DNA of 64,000 bases from CALKYB01 sp964510575 (GCA_964510575.1 CAZECN010000004.1:50383-114382), one strand, 5' to 3'. Shown: positions 44,905 to 52,908, numbered from the stretch's first letter. Notes: a model not told the origin generated them from the sequence alone. A program made the numbers and translations.

Positions 44905-45582
44905 GTGTCAGATCTTACAGTTCTTATCGTTGACGACGACGAATCTTTTCGAAGACTAGTTCAAATCCGACTTCAGGATTGGCGTCCAGAAATTTTCATC
45001 ACCACTGCTGGCACTCTTGCTGAGGCAAGCAGTAAGCTTGATAGCTCAAACTTTGGCCTAGTAATTCTTGACCAACATTTACCTGATGGAATGAGTTCTG
45101 ATTTTAGTCACCCGGGACTAGCTAATGCCACCGTACTAGCGGTTAGTTCGGACGAAGCCCCGGATATTCCAGCAAAGGCCGTTAAGTCTGGCGCTCAACA
45201 TTTCTTAGGGAAAAGGCAAATCAGTGACGCCTTACTAATTCCACTAATCGAAGCCATGCTCGAGCGAAAAGAACTGGAGAAACAGGTAATAGCCGCTAAG
45301 ATTCAAGAGTCTAAGATGGACTCAATCCAAAGACTGCTTACTACTCTCAAACATGAAATCAATAACCCTTTGGGAGCAGTGCTTGGTGGAACTTATTTGG
45401 TCAAATCTTCTGGGACGCTCGACGAGGAACAAAAAAAGGCTTTGGACTTAATCGACGAAAGCGGAAAAAGAATTAAACATGTTCTTAGCCAGCTTTGTGA
45501 CGCGGCAGACTTGGAAGCAGTAGATAAAGCCTCAGAAGAAGTTTTTCAGATCCCAGGGGATAAACGTTGGGACCAGGATTAA
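44905..45582 (+). CDS. Receiver domain fused to a histidine-kinase dimerisation domain, no ATPase
   Basis: 225 aa, GTG start. Receiver domain residues: acidic pocket D10/D11/D12, phosphoacceptor D56 in VILDQHLPDG, S/T at 81 and Lys103 (LGKRQIS). The following coiled helix pair carries an H box (LTTLKHEINNPLGAVLGGTY, His150) but no N, G1, F or G2 boxes; the protein ends after the second helix. This makes a REC-DHp protein, expected to receive phosphate at Asp and perhaps pass it via His, like a phosphorelay intermediate. The 3' end overlaps ogt by 16 bp. Confidence 0.8.
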   Translation: MSDLTVLIVDDDESFRRLVQIRLQDWRPEIFITTAGTLAEASSKLDSSNFGLVILDQHLPDGMSSDFSHPGLANATVLAVSSDEAPDIPAKAVKSGAQHFLGKRQISDALLIPLIEAMLERKELEKQVIAAKIQESKMDSIQRLLTTLKHEINNPLGAVLGGTYLVKSSGTLDEEQKKALDLIDESGKRIKHVLSQLCDAADLEAVDKASEEVFQIPGDKRWDQD

Positions 45583-46061
45583 ACACCGATTCTTCCTTTC
45601 ACCAAATCGACACCCCTCTTGGAGTTTTTCAGCTTGAAATTGGCCCAAAGGGAATTAGAAACTTCTGGCCAAAAGACGAGCAAATCAATCCTCAAAACTC
45701 AGTTAGCAATCCAAAGATTTCCGAAATAAAGTCAGCACTAGAGGCCTTCTTTTCAGGAAATCATATTGCTTTGGATTCTATTGCGGTAGACCCAGAAGGA
45801 ACGACTTTTCAGAAACTAACTTGGGAAGCTCTACGAACAATTCCCCCAGGGACTACCTTTAGTTACTCAAAACTTGCTGAGCAAATAGATAAGCCTGGTT
45901 CTTTTAGAGCCGTGGCTCGAGCTTGCGCAACCAACCCTGTAGCATTGTTCATTCCATGCCATCGGGTGATAGCCAAGGATGGTTCACTTTCCGGTTTTAG
46001 GGCTGGGGTTGATATGAAAAGAGAACTTCTTAAACTTGAAGGGTGTGCTAACTTTCTCTAA
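45567..46061 (+). CDS. ogt: Methylated-DNA-protein cysteine methyltransferase
   Basis: 164 aa, TTG start. It repairs O6-methylguanine by a suicidal transfer to its own cysteine in IPCHRVI. The DNA-binding wing (TFSYSKLAEQIDKPGSFRAV) and SGFRAG are present. It overlaps the REC-DHp gene by 16 bp. Confidence 0.92.
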   Translation: MGPGLNTDSSFHQIDTPLGVFQLEIGPKGIRNFWPKDEQINPQNSVSNPKISEIKSALEAFFSGNHIALDSIAVDPEGTTFQKLTWEALRTIPPGTTFSYSKLAEQIDKPGSFRAVARACATNPVALFIPCHRVIAKDGSLSGFRAGVDMKRELLKLEGCANFL

Positions 46062-46121
46062 GCCCTTCGACTAATTTCTTGCCGGCGAAAACCAGTAGTC
46101 AAACTATCAAAAATGGTATTG

Positions 46122-46160
46122 TTAGAAAATATCCCCTGCCCGCTTCAGGCAGAGGATATT
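46122..46160 (-). terminator. Intrinsic terminator of the RRM-bS18 gene
   Basis: AATATCC-CTGCC (46128-46140) pairs with GGCAG-GGATATT (46148-46160), with one internal mismatch and a 7-nt loop; the minus-strand tail is TTTTCTAAC. It is 7 bp after the stop of the minus-strand gene. Confidence 0.75.
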
Positions 46161-46166
46161 GTAAGC

Positions 46167-46757
46167 CTAGCTACGAACGTAGGGAAGAAGAGCCAAGTGC
46201 TGAGCTCTCTTAATAGCTCTAGCTACAATTCGCTGATTAGCAGAGCTAAGACCAGTCATTCTTCTTGGAAGAATTCTTCCTCTTTCACTCATATAACGAC
46301 CTAAAACTTTAGGATCCTTATAATCAATGAACAAAGTCTCATCTAACTGAAAAGGATCTTTCTTTTTTGTTTTTCTAATTCCCAGGTCTAGAGGCTGGGC
46401 CCTGAAGTAACCAGTAGGTCCGCCAGAACTTTCTCGACTTCCATAGGAAGAACCTTGGTTACGGTCGGAGCCAGTTCTTGGACCACCCGGAGCACCACGA
46501 CCTTCTCGGTTTCGGTTGCTACGATCTTCGCTAACTTTAATTTCACGTCCTTCCCAGACTTTACCGTTAAGCTCTTCAATAGCTTTCTCAGCATCTTCCG
46601 CGGAAGACATTTCCACGAAACCAAAACCTCTAGAGCGTCCGCCATGACCTTCAGTCATAACTTTAGCGGAGAGTACGGTTCCGACAGTTCCAAAATATTC
46701 TTTAAGTTGCTCGTCAGTTACGGAAAAACTGAAGTTTCCGACAAATACTTTTGCCAT
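46167..46757 (-). CDS. RNA-recognition-motif protein fused to ribosomal protein bS18
   Basis: 196 aa. Residues 1-76 form an RRM: RNP2 VFVGNFSF (4-11) and RNP1 RGFGFVEM (43-50). Residues 77-125 are a Gly/Arg/Ser-rich linker (GRGAPGGPRTGSDRNQGSS). From ~144 the sequence IDYKDPKVLGRYMSERGRIL then PRRMTGLSSANQRIVARAIK and RAQHLALLPYV is clearly bS18, the small-subunit protein that pairs with bS6. Its own promoter and terminator flank it; rpsF and rplI are not adjacent. Either this is the cell's only S18 with an extra RNA-binding domain, or a second copy with a special role. I see no frameshift or assembly sign at the join. Confidence 0.9.
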   Translation of the reverse strand: MAKVFVGNFSFSVTDEQLKEYFGTVGTVLSAKVMTEGHGGRSRGFGFVEMSSAEDAEKAIEELNGKVWEGREIKVSEDRSNRNREGRGAPGGPRTGSDRNQGSSYGSRESSGGPTGYFRAQPLDLGIRKTKKKDPFQLDETLFIDYKDPKVLGRYMSERGRILPRRMTGLSSANQRIVARAIKRAQHLALLPYVRS

Positions 46758-46966
46758 GGTAAGATTCCTTTAAAAATCGCGATCACGTGGATGACAAACC
46801 AACCACCTTGCGCCACCTCGACCACTTCTGGGCCTGATGACGGACTCCCAAATTAGGCCGATTTCTAGCCTGAAATAGGAATAAACACAACTATCCCGAG
46901 AATACTATATTTGTAGTGTAGATTAACTATCGGCCCAGACCACAAGCCAAGCCGCGGAGATTGACC

Positions 46967-47290
46967 CTAACGGAGTAAGCTTAGTCTTTCTTGCAGCATA
47001 TCCGGGTCAGACTCGTAAGTCTTTAAAGTTCCCTGCAAAGCCACAGGGTCGAGGTCCAAATGCTGAGCAACCCAAGCAAAACTGAAAGCTCTTTTAGGAG
47101 TCAATGTTCCGAAGAGCCATTGTCTGGCACTTCTAACTACATGTCGATCACACTGAGCTGATCCGAAAGCATCGCAAATAGCTCTAGCGAGCACTGCAGC
47201 AAGTAAATTTCTCTCTGGCTTAACTTCTCTCGATGCCAGGGAACCTTCTTCTTCTTGCGAATTACCTGGATTAACTCTTGCTAGCGACAT
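46967..47290 (-). CDS. Conserved-looking small protein of unknown function
   Basis: 107 aa using the ATG at 47290 (GAGGG five bases upstream); a longer frame to 47422 has a start without a recognisable ribosome site. The helix-rich ARQWLFGTLTPKRAFSFAWV followed by AQHLDLDPVALQGTLKTY matches a pattern (WL...FSFxxVC/QxLxLDPxxLRxxL) found in many deltaproteobacterial hypothetical proteins. No function is known to me. It is a stand-alone gene on the minus strand. Confidence 0.65.
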   Translation of the reverse strand: MSLARVNPGNSQEEEGSLASREVKPERNLLAAVLARAICDAFGSAQCDRHVVRSARQWLFGTLTPKRAFSFAWVAQHLDLDPVALQGTLKTYESDPDMLQERLSLLR

Positions 47291-47716
47291 AGACCCTCGG
47301 AACAAAAAACAGCCTGAATACAAGCTACGACATTTTCCCCTACTGCCGACTTCTCTGCTCGGGAACCTTGAAAAGGCTCCACATCCCCTAAACAGGGCCC
47401 CCCGCAAAAAGACAGACAGCAACTAAACTACTACTCAACTACAAAACCCTAGGACTTCAGACTTCGAAATCTTTGGAAATTTCAATCTCCATGTTATCAA
47501 CAAGCAAGGTCGATAAAATCTTTGAAGACAGACGCCTAGTTAGAAAAGTTAATGCACTCTCAAACCACAACAGATTCGCCCTGTTGTTTAAGCGTGTTAA
47601 AGCATTACTGGCTAAACCTTTGTAAGTCAAGGACAAAACTGTGGGCAATATGTTAAGAAGACAATGTTTTTTCGAAAAACTACGGCCGAGACCGCAGGCA
47701 TTGGAGCACTTATTTA
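47291..47716. other. Intergenic region, no gene recognised
   Basis: 426 bp between two oppositely placed small genes. It has no convincing coding frame, RNA fold or repeat by eye. Confidence 0.5.
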
Positions 47717-47920
47717 ATGAAAAATAATTCTATTCAGCTTGTCTCCTGGGGCCTATTCATTGGGCTAAGTTTTAAGCTTTGGCTAACAGCCAATGAACAT
47801 AGTCTGTGGCGTGAGTTTTGGGTCAGCGAGTTCGTCTTGGTTGTTACGGTGATTGCAGTTCCCTATTTACTGCGACCTAAGGTTACTAGCAGCAGCGTTA
47901 AAAACGACCAGCTAAAATAG
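47717..47920 (+). CDS. Small membrane protein
   Basis: 67 aa with two likely helices (SWGLFIGLSFKLWLTA and EFVLVVTVIAVPYLLRP). GGAG at 47703-47706 is ten bases from the ATG, and a good terminator follows 42 bp after the stop, which supports it as a real gene. Function unknown. Confidence 0.6.
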   Translation: MKNNSIQLVSWGLFIGLSFKLWLTANEHSLWREFWVSEFVLVVTVIAVPYLLRPKVTSSSVKNDQLK

Positions 47921-47961
47921 CTATCAAAAAAAGGCGGGGAGCAGAGAATGATTTACCACTT

Positions 47962-47986
47962 AGGGGAAACAAGCTTTCCCCTTTTT
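47962..47986 (+). terminator. Intrinsic terminator of the 67-aa gene
   Basis: AGGGGAAA (47962-47969) and TTTCCCCT (47975-47982) with a CAAGC loop and a T tail (TTTT), on the plus strand. Confidence 0.75.
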
Positions 47987-48007
47987 AAACCAATGACTCA
48001 TACTATT

Positions 48008-48586
48008 TTAATGCTGGTCTCCAGGATTCCACTTCGATAGATCAATTTCTCTTGGGTTTTTAGCTTCTTCCGGTTGACGATCAAAAACAAGCTCTTTAAA
48101 TCGTCCGGTATGAATTCCCCATGTAATGTCAAAGTGTTCTTGACCTCCAAACTTAAGACAAAGAGGCATTTTATTTAGCCCATCAATATCTGCTAATTCC
48201 TTCATTGCCTCTTCTCTTTTCTCTTCAGTGCCATCTTTGAACCAATAGTACTGAACGGTTTCTGCTCCTTCTTCGCTTTCAAAAATACTAGCGTCTTGAT
48301 TTATTATCAAAAGCATATTTTCAGGTTTAGAGCGCGTATCCTGAGCTTCACAGTGGGCGTATTTTATCATTACTGCCTTCACTTGCTTTTTAACTTCTGC
48401 GATATCTTCTACTTGTTTAAGATTTTCGCTAAAAAAGAAGCAGTCGCCAAGTGCTCGAACGCCTAAGCGAAAGCCAATCTCTCGGAATCTTTCAAACTCC
48501 TCCTCACTCCAAAGAACAAAAGTCTCACCCGTGACTATAGGAAAATCTCCCCACCAGACTATGGGAATCATTATTTTTTTGGTCAT
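48008..48586 (-). CDS. Uncharacterised soluble protein
   Basis: 192 aa, acidic and without membrane helix. The sequence starts MTKKIMIPIVWWGDFPIVTG and ends with a charged tail (EIDLSKWNPGDQH). Dense Glu/Lys helices (VEDIAEVKKQVKAV) alternate with aromatic strands. No family recognised. A long hairpin (48602-48660) lies directly upstream and might control its expression. Confidence 0.65.
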   Translation of the reverse strand: MTKKIMIPIVWWGDFPIVTGETFVLWSEEEFERFREIGFRLGVRALGDCFFFSENLKQVEDIAEVKKQVKAVMIKYAHCEAQDTRSKPENMLLIINQDASIFESEEGAETVQYYWFKDGTEEKREEAMKELADIDGLNKMPLCLKFGGQEHFDITWGIHTGRFKELVFDRQPEEAKNPREIDLSKWNPGDQH

Positions 48587-48601
48587 TTTAGGTTTTTCTC
48601 T

Positions 48602-48660
48602 AGTTAAAGTTCCAACTTCAGCTCTCGGTGCTAGAAGAGCGCAAACTTGGAACTTTAACG
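48602..48660 (-). promoter_or_regulatory. Long hairpin in the leader of the 192-aa gene
   Basis: GTTAAAGTTCCAA (48603-48615) is perfectly complementary to TTGGAACTTTAAC (48647-48659); a second inner stem GCTCT/AGAGC (48621-48625, 48636-48640) closes the loop. It ends 16 bp upstream of the minus-strand ATG, on the leader side. It could be a regulatory RNA fold, or an operator for a dimeric repressor. Confidence 0.55.
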
Positions 48661-48707
48661 CTAAAACCTTTTCTTAATTCTCTGCTGCCCATATGAATTC
48701 AAGGTGC

Positions 48708-48726
48708 GTAATTTAGCAGTAAAATG
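48708..48726. promoter_or_regulatory. 19-bp element identical to 30742-30760
   Basis: GTAATTTAGCAGTAAAATG, second perfect copy. It lies in gene-free DNA upstream of the transposase remnant. Confidence 0.4.
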
Positions 48727-48892
48727 GGCTCAATAATAGGTTTTCGAAAAGAGAAGTGTTTTTGGAAGATTAGCGAAGAAGAAAGTTTTGTATTTCAGTT
48801 CTATTTCTGATCGAGTTATCGTTGTTTGGTGTAGGGAGAACATAGTAAAATTGAAAGTGTCGTTGAACACGCAAGAATAACGACCTAATCTA

Positions 48893-49033
48893 TTGACCGA
48901 GAATAGCCTGGAAGCAGCTTCACGCTACGTTGATGAGTTCTCTTTTCGATGGAATACGCAGAAAATTAACACCGGTGAGCGAATGGTGGAGCTTCTTGGG
49001 CAGGTTGAGGGGAAAAGTAGGAGATCGAATTAA
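48893..49033 (+). pseudogene. C-terminal remnant of an IS1595-family (ISXO2-like) transposase
   Basis: The frame reads TENSLEAASRYVDEFSFRWN and then NTQKINTGERMVELLGQVEG to a TAA at 49031. YVDEFSFRWN is a C-terminal signature of IS1595-type transposases (HRYVDEFSFRYNRR). No N-terminal part or inverted repeats are seen. A related, more decayed copy lies at 63684-63912. Confidence 0.6.
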
Positions 49034-49044
49034 GGACATGTATC

Positions 49045-49182
49045 GTGGCCGATGACAAGCCAGTAAAGATAGACCTTGGTTTTGAAAAAGCTGTCGAGAA
49101 GCTACTGAAGGTTGGCCCTGAGCCTATCATAGAAAAGGAACGGGAGAAACGGGGGTATCCTGAGAAGAAGAAAATTTCTTGA
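49045..49182 (+). CDS. Small basic-acidic protein accompanying the IS1595 remnant
   Basis: 45 aa, GTG start: MADDKPVKIDLGFEKAVEKL followed by LKVGPEPIIEKEREKRG and a lysine-rich end. A diverged copy of the same sequence follows the transposase remnant at 63.8 kb, so it belongs to the element. It may be a passenger or an accessory peptide; no function assigned. Confidence 0.5.
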   Translation: MADDKPVKIDLGFEKAVEKLLKVGPEPIIEKEREKRGYPEKKKIS

Positions 49183-49195
49183 TAAGTTTAGACCT

Positions 49196-49645
49196 CTAGT
49201 CAGATTGGTTATCTTTTCTAAGTCCCCTCTCAATTCTAGTTGTAATAAATAAATTACCTATAAACATAATGTAAGCCAATGGAATCGAGTTACCCAAGGC
49301 TCTATACAATTCGCCTACAAAAACACTAACCCGCTCAGGTTCAGCCAATAAAAAATTAAAATAACTCTGGAATATTCGCACAAGCTGGTAGGAAAAGAAT
49401 AAGATAAAAGCAGCACAAAGAAACAGGGCGAACTTAGTAGCGTGCCTCTTGCAGTCTTCAAATAACACCTTGGTATTATCTTTGGATTGAGCATGTCGAT
49501 CTTCTGCAAGGATTTGTGTACCAGGGTCGCCAGACGTTTTGACTATAACGTCTAACTTCTTCTTCGCCTTACCCCGAAGACTACTTAAATCACTGTAGGA
49601 TACTTTGCTCTTTGGATCGTCGCCCGGTGTCTCTGTCTTGTCCAT
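49196..49645 (-). CDS. Candidate membrane toxin partner of the Panacea-domain protein
   Basis: 149 aa. A 68-residue charged cytoplasmic N-terminus precedes two membrane helices (residues ~71-92, KFALFLCAAFILFFSYQLVR, and ~117-137, IPLAYIMFIGNLFITT). It starts 56 bp inside the end of the DUF4065/Panacea gene, consistent with coupled expression. Panacea antitoxins are known to neutralise many unrelated toxins, some of which act on membranes, so a membrane toxin is a reasonable guess. The sequence itself shows no known toxin fold. Confidence 0.55.
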   Translation of the reverse strand: MDKTETPGDDPKSKVSYSDLSSLRGKAKKKLDVIVKTSGDPGTQILAEDRHAQSKDNTKVLFEDCKRHATKFALFLCAAFILFFSYQLVRIFQSYFNFLLAEPERVSVFVGELYRALGNSIPLAYIMFIGNLFITTRIERGLRKDNQSD

Positions 49646-50165
49646 CCTCCAACAGCCCTTCTAAGAATGTTCTATAATATTGCTCGATGAGATCATGGGG
49701 GATTTTCTTATCTTTGCCGCGTTGAAAAGTAATGCTCCAGGGTGTCTTATCCTGATGTGTAAGTCTCATAAGATCAGTTGCCGAATAACGGCTATACAAG
49801 GTCCAAATTGTTTCTAAAAGATTGTTCTTGCTAGAATCTGTTTCGTGAAAAGGTTCTTTTGGATCACTGTCTTCGAAAGGATTGTAGGACTTGGCAAATT
49901 CCTTAATTGGATTATTCCCAAAAGATTTGAACTCATGATAGAGCGATGGAATCACAGGACCATAGGGCCATGCTCGTATTTCATCATCAACAAAAAGTTC
50001 ACCACCGCCTAAGCCAGCATTCCAGCCATAAGCAATATAAACCAGTTTGTTAATCTTCATTACTGAAATATCAACCTTTTCAGCTTGCCCTTTTTTCAGG
50101 AAAAAGTTCGCTACGGTGGTAGATGTAATTTCGCTGGTCATGAATGCCCTGTTTGAAAGTTTCAT
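49590..50165 (-). CDS. Panacea (DUF4065/SocA-like) antitoxin-domain protein
   Basis: 191 aa from the ATG at 50165 (GAGG eight bases before it); an in-frame start at 50225 has no such site, and a later ATG at 50141 is also possible. ISVMKINKLVYIAYGWNAGL, the EIRAWPYGPVIPSLYHEFKS motif and the C-terminal AWPYGPVIP-to-KTPWSITFQRGKDKKI run match the Panacea/DUF4065 domain, which serves as an antitoxin in PanAT systems and as the proteolytic adaptor SocA in Caulobacter. It is followed by an overlapping two-helix membrane gene and lies next to a transposase remnant. Confidence 0.8.
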   Translation of the reverse strand: MKLSNRAFMTSEITSTTVANFFLKKGQAEKVDISVMKINKLVYIAYGWNAGLGGGELFVDDEIRAWPYGPVIPSLYHEFKSFGNNPIKEFAKSYNPFEDSDPKEPFHETDSSKNNLLETIWTLYSRYSATDLMRLTHQDKTPWSITFQRGKDKKIPHDLIEQYYRTFLEGLLEDGQDRDTGRRSKEQSILQ

Positions 50166-50371
50166 TGTGTCTACCTCAAAACCTAATAGAAATAAATTTT
50201 TAACAACATACCTAAATACTACCACCCGCTAGACGTTCTAAGTTTCGCAACAATGTAAAACCTCAACGCTATCCTTACTATTTAAGTCGCTTTTTGTAAT
50301 AGTTCCATTCCTAATAACCGTTCTGGGTTTGTTTTATATACAAGTCCCTTAATAAATCCTTTTCTATCTTT

Positions 50372-50388
50372 TTTCTATATGCTAGAAA
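50372..50388. promoter_or_regulatory. Palindrome upstream of lexA, candidate SOS operator
   Basis: TTTCTA-TATGC-TAGAAA, 45 bp upstream of the lexA start. LexA autoregulates in most bacteria and its operators differ between lineages, so this position is suggestive. The sequence does not match the CTGT-N8-ACAG or GAAC-type boxes. Confidence 0.3.
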
Positions 50389-50432
50389 CATGCTCATAAC
50401 GGAAATTGTCCCGATAATATTGGATTTTTAAG

Positions 50433-51074
50433 ATGAGCAAAAAATCAGACAATCACAAGAGCCACTCCCTAGCCCCAGTCCAGCGCCAAACACTGGAATA
50501 CCTGAGAAGCTACATCGCTGACCATGGTTACGGGCCTACTCTGAAAGACATAGCCGCTTTTATCGGGGTGAAGTCCCCTTCCACTGCCCATTTTCACTTA
50601 GGCAGACTAGAAGACAAAGGCTTTATCTCCCGTGGAGATGATGGCTCCATTGAATTAGTAGAATTGGAAGAACTAAATCAATCCGCTAGCCCCTGCGCAG
50701 TTCCTTTACTTGGCTCAATTGCTGCCGGTGCTCCAATTGAGGCTATTGAAGACCAAAGCGTAAATGTAGACATTCCACCGCAGTTCATTGACAGCAAAGG
50801 TGACATATATTGCCTACAAGTTGCTGGAGAGTCGATGATCGACGCTCATATCATGGACGGAGACTTAATTATTGTCCGCAGGCAGGAAACCGCAGACAAC
50901 GGTCAAATTGTAGTTGCACTACTTGATGACGGAACTGCAACGTTGAAAACTTTTCGCAGGCAAAAAAGCGGACAGGTGCTTTTAATTCCCCACAACCCGA
51001 AACACAAACCTATATCTGTCGATAAGGTAGATATCCAGGGAAGACTTATAGGACTAATTAGAGAAGTCCACTAA
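50433..51074 (+). CDS. lexA: SOS repressor LexA
   Basis: 213 aa. The winged HTH contains TLKDIAAFIGVKSPSTAHFH; the self-cleavage bond is Ala98-Gly99 (GSIAAGAPIEA); the Ser-Lys dyad is Ser134 (AGESMIDAHI) and Lys172 (TLKTFRRQ). RecA filaments trigger autocleavage, which induces DNA repair genes. It is 109 bp upstream of recA on the same strand, an arrangement that could couple them. Confidence 0.94.
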   Translation: MSKKSDNHKSHSLAPVQRQTLEYLRSYIADHGYGPTLKDIAAFIGVKSPSTAHFHLGRLEDKGFISRGDDGSIELVELEELNQSASPCAVPLLGSIAAGAPIEAIEDQSVNVDIPPQFIDSKGDIYCLQVAGESMIDAHIMDGDLIIVRRQETADNGQIVVALLDDGTATLKTFRRQKSGQVLLIPHNPKHKPISVDKVDIQGRLIGLIREVH

Positions 51075-51183
51075 AAGCAAAGCTTCCTTACCAAAAATAC
51101 TGAAATAAATTTAAACAAGAGATATATAAACTTGGAGCCCTGAGAAACTGTAGTCAGTGGCCGGACAAAAAAACGGAGAAGAG

Positions 51184-52314
51184 ATGAAAGGTAAAGTAAC
51201 AGATCTAAAGCAAAGCAAAGACAATGCTTTAAGCGCAGCGATTGCATCCCTTGAGAAAAACTACGGTAAGGGAACAATAATGAAGCTTGATGACGATCAT
51301 AAAGCTGACAGGATCGAAGCCATTCCAACTGGCAGTATCGGGCTCGACGTTGCTTTGGGAATAGGCGGACTACCAAAAGGTAGAATTGTTGAAATCTACG
51401 GCCCAGAGTCTTCTGGTAAAACTACTATGACTCTCCACTTAGCTGCCGAAGCTCAAAAGAAAGGCGGTAAAGTTGTCTTTATAGATGCCGAGCATGCTTT
51501 GGATGTGAACTACGCTGAAAAACTAGGAGTAGATACAAACGAGCTTCTAATCTCCCAGCCAGATTCCGGAGAACAAGCACTTGAGATTGCTGAAGCTCTG
51601 GTTCGCTCTGAAGGAGTAGACCTGGTCGTGATCGACTCAGTAGCTGCCCTAGTTCCACAAGCTGAACTTGACGGAGACATGGGAGCTTCCCTTCCCGGTC
51701 TTCAAGCAAGGCTAATGAGTCAAGCTCTAAGAAAGCTAACTGCAGCAGTTGCTAAAACAAATACAACTGTTGTTTTCATTAACCAAATTCGAATGAAAAT
51801 TGGCGTAATGTTTGGCTCACCTGAAACCACCGCTGGTGGTAACGCTCTTAAGTTCTACTGTTCCGTCAGAATGGACATTAGAAGAATTGGAGCGATTAAG
51901 GACGGTGACCAGGTTATTGGTAACAGAACCAGAATTAAAGTCGTAAAGAATAAAGTCTCTCCTCCTTTCAAAGAAGTTGAGTTCGATATCATTTACAACG
52001 AAGGTATCAGCCAAACTGGTGAATTAATCGACTACGGCGTTAAGCACGGAATCGTTGACAAGGCCGGAGCTTGGTATGCATTTCAAGGAGAGCGTATTGG
52101 ACAGGGTCGAGAGAATGCCAAGACTTTTCTTAAAGAAAACCCTGAGATCAGAGAGAGGGTTCATGGCCTAATAATGGACAGCGTTGGTCTCGGCAGTGGA
52201 AAAACTGAAGAAGCTAAAGTCCAAGGCACTGGAACTGATGGCCTAGCCGTTGTTGAAGGTGGAAAAAATGAAGCCCCTAAAGAAAGTAAGAAAGAAGCTA
52301 ACAAGAAAGGGTAA
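51184..52314 (+). CDS. recA: Recombinase RecA
   Basis: 376 aa using ATG 51184 (GGAG five bases before it); a GTG at 51157 would add nine residues that do not look like RecA. Walker A GPESSGKTT, the VVIDSVAALVPQAELDG Walker B, the L1/L2 DNA-binding loops (FINQIRMKIGVMFGSPETT), and an acidic C-terminus (lysine/glutamate-rich). It performs strand exchange and stimulates LexA cleavage. Confidence 0.96.
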   Translation: MKGKVTDLKQSKDNALSAAIASLEKNYGKGTIMKLDDDHKADRIEAIPTGSIGLDVALGIGGLPKGRIVEIYGPESSGKTTMTLHLAAEAQKKGGKVVFIDAEHALDVNYAEKLGVDTNELLISQPDSGEQALEIAEALVRSEGVDLVVIDSVAALVPQAELDGDMGASLPGLQARLMSQALRKLTAAVAKTNTTVVFINQIRMKIGVMFGSPETTAGGNALKFYCSVRMDIRRIGAIKDGDQVIGNRTRIKVVKNKVSPPFKEVEFDIIYNEGISQTGELIDYGVKHGIVDKAGAWYAFQGERIGQGRENAKTFLKENPEIRERVHGLIMDSVGLGSGKTEEAKVQGTGTDGLAVVEGGKNEAPKESKKEANKKG

Positions 52315-52343
52315 GTAGGTTTCTAAGCATTCTTTTTTTTACT

Positions 52344-52375
52344 GGTGGGGCTGAAACAATAATTTCAGCCTCACC
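52344..52375 (+). terminator. Hairpin downstream of recA
   Basis: GGTGGGGCTGAAA / TTTCAGCCTCACC stem (52344-52356 and 52363-52375) with one mismatch; the tail is TTATAAG rather than a T run. A stem-rich region extends to 52546 (CCCTGACG/CGTCAGGG at 52518-52525 and 52539-52546). Confidence 0.5.
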
Positions 52376-52580
52376 TTATAAGCCTCTCAAATACTAAGCT
52401 AAGCAGTTTCATGCTGAACACATTCAATAAACTTTCCGCACCACCGACTGCACCTAAGGCAAATCAATAACCATAAAAACTAAGCTATATATATAATTGC
52501 CAAGTTTTCATAACCTTCCCTGACGAACTTTCTTGGTCCGTCAGGGGCTCCCTAAGTTACTCATTGTACCTGCCTCTTTA

Positions 52581-52742
52581 TTAAATGATGGAAACTAAAG
52601 TCAGCAATCCAATCAAACTAATTGTGAAAGTCACAATTCCAACATAGAGACTACTGCGACGCTCCTTTCTAAGCTCACCTCGTAAAACTGCTGTGAGAAA
52701 GCCTAAGACTAATAGGAGCAGCAAATAAACAACGCGACTCAT
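52581..52742 (-). CDS. Two-helix small membrane protein
   Basis: 53 aa, short enough to be missed by usual gene calling. GGAGGG (rc, near 52751-52756) is eight bases before the ATG. The sequence is MSRVVYLLLLLVLGFLTAVL, then RGELRKERRSSLYVG and IVTFTISLIGLLTLVSII: a positively charged loop between two helices, which implies a hairpin with both ends on the same side. Function unknown. Confidence 0.6.
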   Translation of the reverse strand: MSRVVYLLLLLVLGFLTAVLRGELRKERRSSLYVGIVTFTISLIGLLTLVSII

Positions 52743-52908
52743 GTTTTAAACCCTCCTTCTACACCTCATGTGCAGTCGCTGGTGCGGGTTTAAACCTATT
52801 AAATAATAAAATAGGATAGGGCATTACTCTGTAAGGGATCGTACTGATTGAGCAAACCTTCCTGAAGTCTAGGGTAAAGTTGAGATTTCAGTATATACAG
52901 TCATTGAG

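Noticed and set aside
47291..47422. N-terminal extension of the 107-aa gene
   Set aside because: Arg/Gly-rich translation without ribosome site; the ATG at 47290 is better.
47457..47648. 63-residue minus-strand frame
   Set aside because: No ribosome-binding site and no recognisable composition; probably chance.
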